A stretch of 64,000 nucleotides of DNA from Saccharicrinis sp965230625 (GTDB lineage: Bacteria; Bacteroidota; Bacteroidia; Bacteroidales; Marinilabiliaceae), in NCBI GenBank assembly GCA_965230625.1, contig CBDDLL010000001.1, positions 5,138,937-5,202,936 on the forward strand, read 5' to 3'. This document shows positions 36,035 through 44,362 of this stretch, piece after piece (position 1 is the first letter of the stretch; each line of letters starts with the position of its first letter). The position numbers and the translations under genes are program-made. The notes under the pieces were generated by a model. That model was given only the letters and a program-made list of their open reading frames with translations. It did no database searches and was not told the origin of the DNA.

Positions 36035-38263
36035 TTATAAAACAGAATCAATACGTGAGACATTATAAATCCCTTTCACGTTTTTTACTTTCTTAATTAG
36101 AAGATTCAACATATCAGTATCATTAACAAATACTGTTACTGTTCCTTCAAAACTTCCTTCGTCAGAATCAATTGATATAGAACGCATTTTCATTTTTAAA
36201 TCCTTAGTAATTAACTGACTTATATTACTAACTATACCAATATCATCACTTCCTGTTACTTTTAATGTAGCCTGAAAACTAGCAGATGAACCTGTTGTCC
36301 ATTCTGCTTTTACTATTCTATATCCAAACTTCGATTTCATTTCCGGTGCATTGGGGCAGCTCTGTCTATGTATTTTTATTCCTCCAGTAACCGACACAAA
36401 ACCAAAAATATCATCACCAAATATAGGATTACAGCACTTTGCCAAAGAATAATCAACGTTTTTTAAATTCTTATCAATCATAAGTACATCATCTGTACCC
36501 GATACATCCTCCTCAACGTGTGCAACAAAATTGGTGGCACTTTTATGTTGTGCCACAGCTTCATTCAACTCCTTTTCAGATTCTTTTTTCTCCTGTGCCT
36601 GAATGTAATCTTTAACTGCAGATATTTCTATTTCGCCCAGTGCAATTGATCTAAAAAAAGCATTAATACTTTTTGACTTAAAGTGCTTTACTAACTGATG
36701 AATCAATTGATCTGTAAGCTCAATTTTCCAGTTTTTTAGTCTTCTTACTAATGTTTCTCTTCCAAATTCCGATTCTTTATATTGAAGATCTTTTAAGGCT
36801 TGTTTTAATTTAGATTTAGCCTTGGATGTAACTACAACATTTAACCATTCTGCTCTTGGCTCTTGTGTTTTAGAAGTAATTACCTCTATATGGTCGCCAT
36901 TCTTTAATTCCTGTTTAATGGAAGCATGTTTGCCATTTATCTTAGCTCCAACACACTGTTTTCCAACTCCTGAGTGAATATCAAATGCAAAATCCAATAC
37001 TGTTGCCCCTTGTGGTAATCTTCTTAAATCACCCTTGGGAGTAAATACAAAAACTTCTTCGTCGTATAGATTAAGCTTAAAATCATCAATAAAATCAATT
37101 GCATTCCTTTCGGGATTTTCAAGAACTTCACGAATATTACTTAACCATTCATCCATTCCTTTCTCCCCTTCCCCTCCTTTATATTTCCAATGTGCTGCAA
37201 GTCCTTTCTCCGCAACTTCATTCATTCTTTGAGTTCGGATTTGAACCTCTACCCATTTTTTATCCGGACCTAAAACTGTAGTATGCAACGATTCGTATCC
37301 ATTTGTTTTAGGTATTGATAACCAATCTCGTAACCTGGAAGGATTAGGCTGATAACGATCTGTTACAATGGAATATACTTTCCAACAATCAGCTTTCTCA
37401 TCCTTTTCCTTACTATACAATATTACTCTAATTGCAAACAAATCATACACGTTTTCAAACGGTGTATTTTGTTTTTTCATTTTATTATGAATAGAATGTA
37501 TTGTTTTTGTACGACCTTTTATTTCAAACTTCAGTCCTGCATTTTTAATTTCCTCTTCTATAGGTTCTATAAAATCCTTTATGTATTTATCTCTGGCACG
37601 TTTTGTCTCATTAAGCTTTTTAGCAATAAAATTATACATCTCCCTGTTGGTGTATTTCATTACACCATCTTCCATTTCGCTTTTTATTGCATATAAACCA
37701 AGGCGATGAGCCATAGGAGCATATAAATATCCAACTTCTGACGCTATTCTTTGCTGGTTTTGAAGATCATATAATTTTAAACTACGCATCGTTTCGAGAC
37801 GATCTGCCAAAATAATTAGAATCACTCTAACATCCTGGGCAAATGTCAATAACAACTTTCTAAAGTTTTCGGTTTCAATTGAGGTATCTTTATGATATAA
37901 CTCTTTTACCTTGAGCAAGCCACCTACAATATCTTCTACACTTTTCCCAAAAAGTTCTGCAATCTCATGTTTTTCTACATCCTCATGTTGAACCAGATCA
38001 TAAAGTAATGCGCAAATTATTGATGTTCGGCCTAAACCTATTTCTGATGCAACAATGTTAGCTACTTCTAGCGAATGAATTGCAGATAATTTTCCAGAAG
38101 GGCGTCTAAACTCCTTTTTCCTTAAAAGAGCCATTTCAATAGCCTTTCGAACTTCTACAATGTCCTCTGAGCTAAGAACATTCCTACAAGCCCTTAGCAA
38201 ACTTCTATAATTTTGTTTAATTTCTTGTCTCTCGGAAGCATTTAATACAACCTGGTTCTCCAT
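36035..38263 (-). CDS. RelA/SpoT (p)ppGpp synthetase with degenerate hydrolase domain
   Basis: The 742-residue cytoplasmic protein shows the long RSH architecture. The N-terminal HD region reads ALLYDLVQHEDV, so the catalytic His of HD is Y88, and the following ED pair is Q92-H93; ADRLETMRS also lacks the usual Asn. The synthetase region looks intact (IKGRTKTIHSI, VYDLFAIRV, PKTNGYESLHTTV, WVEVQIRTQ). TGS (VFVFTPKGDLRRLPQGA), a zinc-finger-like SLAKCCNPIFGDD and a C-terminal ACT domain (KVTGSDDIGIVSNIS) follow. It probably makes ppGpp but cannot hydrolyse it by the canonical mechanism. A separate hydrolase would be needed elsewhere in the genome. Monocistronic. Confidence 0.87.
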   Translation of the reverse strand: MENQVVLNASERQEIKQNYRSLLRACRNVLSSEDIVEVRKAIEMALLRKKEFRRPSGKLSAIHSLEVANIVASEIGLGRTSIICALLYDLVQHEDVEKHEIAELFGKSVEDIVGGLLKVKELYHKDTSIETENFRKLLLTFAQDVRVILIILADRLETMRSLKLYDLQNQQRIASEVGYLYAPMAHRLGLYAIKSEMEDGVMKYTNREMYNFIAKKLNETKRARDKYIKDFIEPIEEEIKNAGLKFEIKGRTKTIHSIHNKMKKQNTPFENVYDLFAIRVILYSKEKDEKADCWKVYSIVTDRYQPNPSRLRDWLSIPKTNGYESLHTTVLGPDKKWVEVQIRTQRMNEVAEKGLAAHWKYKGGEGEKGMDEWLSNIREVLENPERNAIDFIDDFKLNLYDEEVFVFTPKGDLRRLPQGATVLDFAFDIHSGVGKQCVGAKINGKHASIKQELKNGDHIEVITSKTQEPRAEWLNVVVTSKAKSKLKQALKDLQYKESEFGRETLVRRLKNWKIELTDQLIHQLVKHFKSKSINAFFRSIALGEIEISAVKDYIQAQEKKESEKELNEAVAQHKSATNFVAHVEEDVSGTDDVLMIDKNLKNVDYSLAKCCNPIFGDDIFGFVSVTGGIKIHRQSCPNAPEMKSKFGYRIVKAEWTTGSSASFQATLKVTGSDDIGIVSNISQLITKDLKMKMRSISIDSDEGSFEGTVTVFVNDTDMLNLLIKKVKNVKGIYNVSRIDSVL

Positions 38264-38460
38264 ACAATTACATTTGAATAATGATTAGTCATTAAATTAA
38301 ACATAGTCCCTTTTCCTAAAGCTAATCCCCAAATTTAGTTCACACATATGTTTATTCAAAGCTATCAATCAAAAGGTTTTGCAATAAGTTGACTTTTATT
38401 ATGCATTTATGTAATTTATTGATGATTAATATTCTTATAATTATTTAAAATTTAGGAGTT

Positions 38461-38751
38461 ATGAAAAATAGCGGTTTATTTTTAGGAGGACTAATTACAG
38501 GAGCGTTAATGGGTGCAGCTACTGCTTTACTATTTGCTCCTCAAAACGGGAAAGAAACTCGTAAACAACTTAGAGAAAAGCTTAATGAGCTTGAAAAAGA
38601 AATGAATGCTACCAAAGAAAAAATTAAAATTAAAGGTGGCGAACTTAAAGAAGAGCTTAAAGCTAAAATTCACAACATTGAGGGTAAAATTGAAAAATTA
38701 CTCGAAGAGTACAAAAGAACCCTAGAACCTACAAGTAGTAGTGCTAATTAA
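38461..38751 (+). CDS. YtxH-domain protein
   Basis: The 96-residue protein has the YtxH pattern: a Gly/Ala-rich transmembrane helix (LFLGGLITGALMGAATALLFAP) followed by QNGKETRKQLREKL and a helical Lys/Glu-rich tail. Such proteins are small membrane-anchored stress-associated proteins. TTTAGGAG precedes the ATG. It starts a same-strand trio with a holin-X-like membrane protein and a small charged protein, a common envelope-stress arrangement in Bacteroidota. Confidence 0.85.
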   Translation: MKNSGLFLGGLITGALMGAATALLFAPQNGKETRKQLREKLNELEKEMNATKEKIKIKGGELKEELKAKIHNIEGKIEKLLEEYKRTLEPTSSSAN

Positions 38752-38875
38752 GAGTTTAATTAATTTTATTACTCATTAAATTAATACTAATTTTTGTGAT
38801 ACTTTATTTTGATGCCCGGTTCTAATTTCTTAATTTAAAAAGGAATTGGTTCGGGTATTTTTATATTTATATGTT

Positions 38876-39244
38876 ATGAGTAAAAAAGATGGTATTTTTG
38901 ATGAAGTTTTTGATGTTAAAAAAGAGATTGAATCATATGTTCAAAATAGGATTGATCTTACAAAACTTCATATTACTGAAGATTTAAGCAAGTTTACCTC
39001 AACTGTTGCTGTTCGATTAATATTATTTTACATCGGTTTTTTTGTTTTATTGTTTTTATCAATAGCAGGAGCCTATGCAATAGGTAGATATATTAACAGC
39101 GACGAATTAGGATTTATTATTATTGCCGGCTTTTACTTTTTAGTAGGATTGATATTTCTTTTATTTAGAGGAATTCTTATACACAAGCCTATAATTAAAT
39201 CTTTTATTCACCTTTTCTTTCCCAAATATAATTATGAAAAATAA
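38876..39244 (+). CDS. Holin-X-like (phage holin superfamily) membrane protein
   Basis: The ATG at 38876 is chosen over an upstream TTG at 38846, which would add a hydrophobic run without a leader. The 122-residue protein has an N-terminal amphipathic helix (EVFDVKKEIESYVQNRIDLT) and two long hydrophobic segments (about 46-70 and 76-98) with a short polar link. This is the Actinobacterial-holin-X / YqjE-like layout. No lysis gene is nearby, so an ordinary envelope role is more likely than phage holin. The last 11 bp overlap the next gene. Confidence 0.7.
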   Translation: MSKKDGIFDEVFDVKKEIESYVQNRIDLTKLHITEDLSKFTSTVAVRLILFYIGFFVLLFLSIAGAYAIGRYINSDELGFIIIAGFYFLVGLIFLLFRGILIHKPIIKSFIHLFFPKYNYEK

Positions 39245-39509
39245 TAATTACTCGCATATTAAATCCTTCGCCGATTTTAGAGAAGAAAAAATGAGGCTTT
39301 ATTACGAAATAAGACTCGCTGAAAAGAAACTGGAGATAAAAAAATTAGAATTAAGAGAATTTTTAAATCCTTTTCGATTCGCATCTTCTTTATTTACAGA
39401 ACTAGCAAAACCTATATTTTTGTTTATCAAGTCAGTAACTATAGGTTTCTTTGAAAAAAGAAAGTCAAAAAAAGATCAAAAAAAATCCTCTGATAAATCA
39501 TCAATATAA
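39234..39509 (+). CDS. Small charged protein, third gene of YtxH/holin-X trio
   Basis: The 91-residue protein overlaps the end of the holin-X gene by 11 bp, which implies translational coupling. It has a charged helical N-terminal half (FREEKMRLYYEIRLAEKKLE), one moderately hydrophobic stretch around FLFIKSVTIGFF, and a Lys/Ser-rich tail. I do not know its family. It probably sits at the inner face of the membrane with its neighbours. Confidence 0.7.
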   Translation: MKNNNYSHIKSFADFREEKMRLYYEIRLAEKKLEIKKLELREFLNPFRFASSLFTELAKPIFLFIKSVTIGFFEKRKSKKDQKKSSDKSSI

Positions 39510-39550
39510 GAATGATATATCAAAGGATTAAATATCTTAATATGTTATAG

Positions 39551-40684
39551 TTATCTAACGAATGTAAATTGTCTTGGTTTTACCCCAACTTCAAAGCTAT
39601 CATCGTTATAACCATACCTGTTAAATATATAAACAGTACCGTTTGAATCTGCTTCACCATCCATTCCACAAAAGAATTTACCTGTGTACGGGTTTATTCC
39701 TATAACATTAAATATCATATTAATATATGGTTCCTCTTTAAAAAGCCTATCTTTTAATGAAGGTAGAGTTTCCGAATCAATTTCCATTGCATATGTACCA
39801 TTTTCCTCTTCAATAGTACCATTATTTAAATAGTAAATTGTTTCGCCACCTAACGATCTTACCAAACCATTTCTGCCAGGCCCAGCATATCCATTTTGAA
39901 AAGGAAATACAGTAACACTATTATCGATATAACTTACTTTTGCTAAACCTGCATTAACCACAGCATCACCAGCTTCATTCAAAACTCCTTTACAAAGCAC
40001 CCATAAGTCCTGATGCATATCAATAACCATTTCTACTGGTGTTTTTAACTTATTTGTAGTAGTCTCATCAACCTTTTGCTCTAATTCAACAATATCAATT
40101 ACTGATTTCTGAGTTATATCAATAACCATTACTGTAGATTCTGTATATTCTCCTGTCCCACTGTTGGCTACATAAAGTTTTTTTCCTCTATTGTAAGCTA
40201 TTCTGGTTGGATATTTACCTACTTCAATTATTGTTGGAGTTTCTTGATTTATACTGTCTAATACAATAACAGAACCTGAATTCTCATCTCCTTCAATTCC
40301 TTGTGTAGCATATAAAAATTTACTCGAAACTGTTTTTAAGTCGGTTAAATTATTAAATCCATCAACAGTTCTTACAGTTTTAAATGTTTCCAGATCAACC
40401 TCTTCAATTGATTGAGCAGCCGTTGTTCCTTTTAAAATATATCCTACATTTCCAATGGAAGTAAATGCTAATATGTTTTCACCAACAGAAGTTCCGTTTA
40501 CATCTTTATAAATATCAGCAGTTACAGTTTTATCATCTTCGTTATAAAAACTAATTGTACCTCCTTCATTTCTGACAAATACTCCATCAAAATCTGTATC
40601 CGTTGTTATATCAGGATATTCTTTATTACACGAAACTAAACAAACAACAAGTACAACCAATGATATATTTAATATCTTCTTCAT
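39551..40684 (-). CDS. BtuG-like beta-propeller lipoprotein
   Basis: The 377-residue product has an SPII signal ending CLVSC. The body shows propeller repeats of the YncE/DUF5074 type: KYPTRIAYNRGKKLYVANSG, PVEMVIDMHQDLWVLCKG and similar blade ends. In Bacteroides, BtuG proteins of this type are surface lipoproteins that bind vitamin B12 and sit over BtuB. Here the gene is divergent from a riboswitch-controlled btuB-btuG pair and faces the other way. It could be a second B12-capture protein; the riboswitch itself does not control it, because the riboswitch is on the opposite strand. Confidence 0.72.
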   Translation of the reverse strand: MKKILNISLVVLVVCLVSCNKEYPDITTDTDFDGVFVRNEGGTISFYNEDDKTVTADIYKDVNGTSVGENILAFTSIGNVGYILKGTTAAQSIEEVDLETFKTVRTVDGFNNLTDLKTVSSKFLYATQGIEGDENSGSVIVLDSINQETPTIIEVGKYPTRIAYNRGKKLYVANSGTGEYTESTVMVIDITQKSVIDIVELEQKVDETTTNKLKTPVEMVIDMHQDLWVLCKGVLNEAGDAVVNAGLAKVSYIDNSVTVFPFQNGYAGPGRNGLVRSLGGETIYYLNNGTIEEENGTYAMEIDSETLPSLKDRLFKEEPYINMIFNVIGINPYTGKFFCGMDGEADSNGTVYIFNRYGYNDDSFEVGVKPRQFTFVR

Positions 40685-40831
40685 TTACTATTCTTTTTCA
40701 AAAAATTAAATGCAAATATAATATTTCGATTAATATAAACACTTACCATTTTTCTTTTAAAGAAAAATTGAATTCTATCTTGGACAAAATTTAAACCAAA
40801 AAGCTTCTATAATGAAATTTCCCAAGCACAA

Positions 40832-40863
40832 TTGAATCAATATAGATAATTTCATTACTTTTG
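40832..40863 (+). promoter_or_regulatory. Candidate Bacteroidota housekeeping promoter for btuB
   Basis: TTG at 40832-40834 and TACTTTTG at 40856-40863 match the Bacteroidota consensus TTTG / TAnnTTTG with a 21-bp spacer. A start site about 7 nt later lies just before the cobalamin riboswitch. Confidence 0.6.
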
Positions 40864-40869
40864 CGATCA

Positions 40870-41062
40870 ATTTGGTTTTCAATGGTAATACTTTACTAAT
40901 TGGATGAAAAGGGAATCCGGTGCTTAGTTGATGCTAAAATTCCGGAACTGTACCCGCAGCTGTAGGTTCTTATAATTGTTGCTGAAATTCTCACACCACT
41001 GTCAGTTTTACTGATGGGAAGGTATCAGTAATTAGAACAAGTCAGAATACCTGCCAAATAAG
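40870..41062 (+). promoter_or_regulatory. Cobalamin (B12) riboswitch
   Basis: The conserved boxes of the AdoCbl/B12 aptamer occur in order: GGGAATCCGGTG near 40910, CCGGAACTGTACCCGC near 40954 with GCTGTA just after, CACACCACTGTCAG and GGGAAGGTAT around 41010-41027, and AAGTCAGAATACCTGCC (41039-41055). It lies on the + strand before the btuB-like gene. On B12 binding such riboswitches usually repress expression of the transporter. Downstream, GGTATTCT (41096-41103) is complementary to AGAATACC (41044-41051), which may be part of the expression platform. Confidence 0.93.
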
Positions 41063-41154
41063 TTTAATAAAGGCTTCGGGAGCTAGGCTGTTAAGGGTAT
41101 TCTTCAACGAACATCTTTTTAAGCAATTTCCAAGCTACTTTTTTAATAAAATTC

Positions 41155-43095
41155 ATGATAAGAGTTATTGGAACTTTGTTTTTGTTGGGTGTTATTGTTG
41201 AAGCTTCTGCACAGTTTTCTTACTCTAGCGATTCTTCATATTTAAAATTTGAAGATACAATTCATATTTTAGAAGTTGAGGTTATATCTCCTGTTTCTCA
41301 AAAATATCAGGTAGGAAGTAAACATCAAGAATTTAGTCTAATCCAAAAACAAAATGTGGCATTTGGATCTTTGACTGATCTAATTTCCAGATATGCTCCT
41401 ATTTATATCAGGTCGGATGCCGGAGGATTAGGTACATTCAGGTTTAGAGGAACATCTTCAACCCATACTTCTGTTCTTGTAGGTGGCATTAACATAAACT
41501 CCTTAACACTAGGAAGTTCCAACACCAATAACATTCCAATCTATTTATTTGATGAAATTAATTTGTCTTTTGGTAGTTCATCTGCCACTACTGGATCTGG
41601 ATCAATTGGAGGAAGTGTTAGGTTAGGTCTCAATAACCATTGGACAAATGGCACTAAGGGTGAAATATTTACTTCTATTGGTTCATTTGGAGAATATGTT
41701 GGTGGTTCTAAAATTTTTATTGGTAATGGTAAGTTTGAATCTGTTACAAGGCTTTTGCTTTACCAAAAAGAGAACAACTTTCCATATTATAATACTGCAT
41801 ATTACAACAGAGAACTAAAGAGGTATGAACGAGATACATTGAGAAATTCTTCAATCACGAATCAACACGTTCTTCAACAATTTAACTATAAGATAGATAA
41901 AAACCAGAGCATTACTTCATTTTTTTGGTTTAGTAAAAATTTGCATGAAGCTCAACCCAATATGACTCAAAACAAGACTTCAACTCCCAGACCAATAGAA
42001 GATTGGAATTTTAGAAGTTGTGTAAGCTATAATCTAAACTTTAGTAAGTACAAACTTAAATTAGAAGCTGGCTATGTAAATGACAAGAATATTGACAATA
42101 AAGATCGCATTAACACTATTGGAACCCATAGGCTAATTTCCAATTTTGGATTAAAAAGTAAATTAAGAAGATTTAACTATGAAGTAAATCTTAATTATAA
42201 ATACATATGGCCAAAAGTTTATGCATATGACGAAAATATTACTGAAGAACACCTTGACTTACATGGTTCAATCCTTTGTAAAATTACCCCTAAACTAAAA
42301 GCCAGCTTGAATATTCGCCAGCAATATGTTACAAGATTCAATGCACCTTTTACTCCATCATTAGGTATTGATTATATTATACTATCCCAAGAGCACTCAA
42401 TAATAAAACTACTTACTAATATCCAACGATCATATAAAATCCCAACTTTTAATGATAGATTTTGGAATCAAGTAGACTTCGAAGGAAATAAAGACATAAA
42501 TTCTGAAGATGGTATAAATTATGAAATTGGATTAAACTATATATTATGTAATAATAAATTAAACCTTGAACTAGCATCCAATGCATATTATATGGATGTT
42601 GATAATTGGATTTTGTGGAAGCCAGAAGGTAATAGCTGGAGAGCACAAAATATTTTACAAGTTATAAGTAAAGGCTTAGAATTTAGTGTTGATGCCAAAA
42701 TAGATTTTAATCAGGTTTCAATCCATTCCGGTCTTAATTATTCTTTTAACTCAGCAGTTAGAAAAAAATCGAAATCAGAACACTATGCATTAAATCGCCA
42801 ATTAGAGTATACGCCCAAAAGTTTAGCCAATGCCTTTTTTACATTTGGTTATAAAAATTATAGAATTAACTGCGATGCTTCGCAGGTAGGTAGTCGCTAC
42901 TATGATCAAACGCCAAAATATTTAAAATCATATAGTCTATTTAACGCATCTTTGCAAAGAATAGTAAAATTCAATCAATATAATATTCTCATAGACGCTC
43001 AAGCTAATAATATATTTAACGAACAATACGAAAACCAATTTCAGTATGCTATGCCTGAAAGAAACTACCGAATTCAATTAAAATTCAATTTTTAA
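41155..43095 (+). CDS. btuB: BtuB-like TonB-dependent cobalamin receptor
   Basis: The 646-residue protein has a signal peptide ending near EASAQ. The plug domain shows FGSLTDLISRYAPIYIRSDA and a GLGTFRFRGTSSTHTSVLVGG segment; the rest is a 22-strand-barrel pattern of alternating aromatic strands ending in YRIQLKFNF, a C-terminal Phe as expected of outer-membrane barrels. It is preceded by a B12 riboswitch and followed after 23 bp by a BtuG-like lipoprotein, so it should import cobalamin or corrinoids across the outer membrane with TonB energy. No separate SusD-like protein accompanies it. Confidence 0.9.
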   Translation: MIRVIGTLFLLGVIVEASAQFSYSSDSSYLKFEDTIHILEVEVISPVSQKYQVGSKHQEFSLIQKQNVAFGSLTDLISRYAPIYIRSDAGGLGTFRFRGTSSTHTSVLVGGININSLTLGSSNTNNIPIYLFDEINLSFGSSSATTGSGSIGGSVRLGLNNHWTNGTKGEIFTSIGSFGEYVGGSKIFIGNGKFESVTRLLLYQKENNFPYYNTAYYNRELKRYERDTLRNSSITNQHVLQQFNYKIDKNQSITSFFWFSKNLHEAQPNMTQNKTSTPRPIEDWNFRSCVSYNLNFSKYKLKLEAGYVNDKNIDNKDRINTIGTHRLISNFGLKSKLRRFNYEVNLNYKYIWPKVYAYDENITEEHLDLHGSILCKITPKLKASLNIRQQYVTRFNAPFTPSLGIDYIILSQEHSIIKLLTNIQRSYKIPTFNDRFWNQVDFEGNKDINSEDGINYEIGLNYILCNNKLNLELASNAYYMDVDNWILWKPEGNSWRAQNILQVISKGLEFSVDAKIDFNQVSIHSGLNYSFNSAVRKKSKSEHYALNRQLEYTPKSLANAFFTFGYKNYRINCDASQVGSRYYDQTPKYLKSYSLFNASLQRIVKFNQYNILIDAQANNIFNEQYENQFQYAMPERNYRIQLKFNF

Positions 43096-43118
43096 ACATT
43101 TAATTAATAGATTATAGT

Positions 43119-44225
43119 ATGAAAAAGTTATTATTTTTATTCTTAGCTCTAGGTATTATTTTTACAGCATGTGAAGACAGTAATGATGATCCAAAACCAG
43201 AATCTCCATCCTATGTTGTTAAAGCTTCTGATGCATTTATCATCAATTACGGAAGTTACTCCAGCACTGTTGGTTCTATTTCAGGGTTTGATATAGACTC
43301 TTCAAAAATGTATAGCTATGTTTTTGAAACTGTTAATGGACCTGCAATGAACGGTAAACCTCAATATGCATATCAATATCAAGATAAAATTTATTTTATG
43401 GGTAACAATCTGGATGAGATTTTCTATGTAAATGATAGTACACTTATCCAATCAAAAAATGGAGTTACAGAAGAAATCGTAAAGCCTAGATATTGTGTTG
43501 GGCATGAAAATTATTTATATATATCATGCTACGGAGGAGAGCCTTGGAAAGATAATACTGTAGGTTACATCGCAAAATACAACACAAACAGCAACACTGT
43601 TGAGAAAAAAATAAATATACCTGGTGGTCCAGAAGGATTAGAAATTGCTAATGGTAAATTATATGTTGCACTTAATTATGACATGAAAGTAGCTGTAATA
43701 AATTTAGCCTCAGAAGCCGTAAGTTATATTGAAACTCCTGCGGTTACCTCCTACTTTTTAAAAGACAAAAATGATAATTTATATGTATCATTAGTAAGTA
43801 CCTTTACAAATCAAAGCTCTGAAACAGGACTTGGATACATTAACACTGTAACAGATAAAATGGATACCAAACATCCTCTTGCTAATGTTAGTACTAACTA
43901 TAGTTCAATTATGTCATTTAACTCAGATAAATCTAAAATATATGTATCCGCTTCTAGTTGGGTTGAAGAAACTACAGATAACTGGGTACAAAAAGGAGGT
44001 ATCTTTGAGTTTGATGTTAACACTAAAACATTTGGAAATACTGCTTATATAAGCTCGATCGACGGATTAAATGCACTTTCTGTAAATCCAAAAACTAATG
44101 ATTTATATGTTCTGATTTCGCAAAGTACAACTACAACAGGTGAATTAAAAGTTTATAATAGTAAAGGTGATTTTGTTTCTAACTACCAAACAGGAATCGC
44201 TCCAGCATGGATTTTATATAAGTAA
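43119..44225 (+). CDS. BtuG-like surface lipoprotein (YncE/DUF5074-type propeller)
   Basis: The 368-residue protein has an SPII signal (FLALGIIFTAC) and a Ser/Asp-rich stretch typical of lipoprotein export signals. Blade repeats are visible: GGPEGLEIANGKLYVALNY, KMDTKHPLANVSTNYS and GLNALSVNPKTNDLYVLISQ, with a final IAPAWILY. In Bacteroides the equivalent protein captures B12 on the surface and passes it to BtuB. It is 23 bp after btuB, under the same riboswitch, and closed by a strong terminator. Confidence 0.85.
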   Translation: MKKLLFLFLALGIIFTACEDSNDDPKPESPSYVVKASDAFIINYGSYSSTVGSISGFDIDSSKMYSYVFETVNGPAMNGKPQYAYQYQDKIYFMGNNLDEIFYVNDSTLIQSKNGVTEEIVKPRYCVGHENYLYISCYGGEPWKDNTVGYIAKYNTNSNTVEKKINIPGGPEGLEIANGKLYVALNYDMKVAVINLASEAVSYIETPAVTSYFLKDKNDNLYVSLVSTFTNQSSETGLGYINTVTDKMDTKHPLANVSTNYSSIMSFNSDKSKIYVSASSWVEETTDNWVQKGGIFEFDVNTKTFGNTAYISSIDGLNALSVNPKTNDLYVLISQSTTTTGELKVYNSKGDFVSNYQTGIAPAWILYK

Positions 44226-44247
44226 TTAATCATCATAAGATAACTGC

Positions 44248-44290
44248 AAGCATGCCTTCTTTTTAAATAAAGATTGCATGCTTTTTTTCT
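44248..44290 (+). terminator. Terminator of the btuB operon
   Basis: An 8-bp perfect stem AAGCATGC/GCATGCTT (44248-44255 with 44276-44283) with an inner AT-rich pairing and a seven-base T-run follows the BtuG-like stop. Confidence 0.85.
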
Positions 44291-44362
44291 TTATAACATA
44301 TTTGCATTCATTAAAAATCGTATTTTTACGCATTGCCTACATTTGATGTAATAAGATTGATA

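Noticed and set aside
38846..38875. A longer holin-X product starting at TTG 38846
   Set aside because: The ATG at 38876 fits the family N-terminus better; the extension adds an unrelated hydrophobic run.
38876..39244. A phage lysis cassette suggested by the holin-like protein
   Set aside because: No endolysin or other phage gene is present; the YtxH/holin-X/small-protein trio is a usual chromosomal arrangement.
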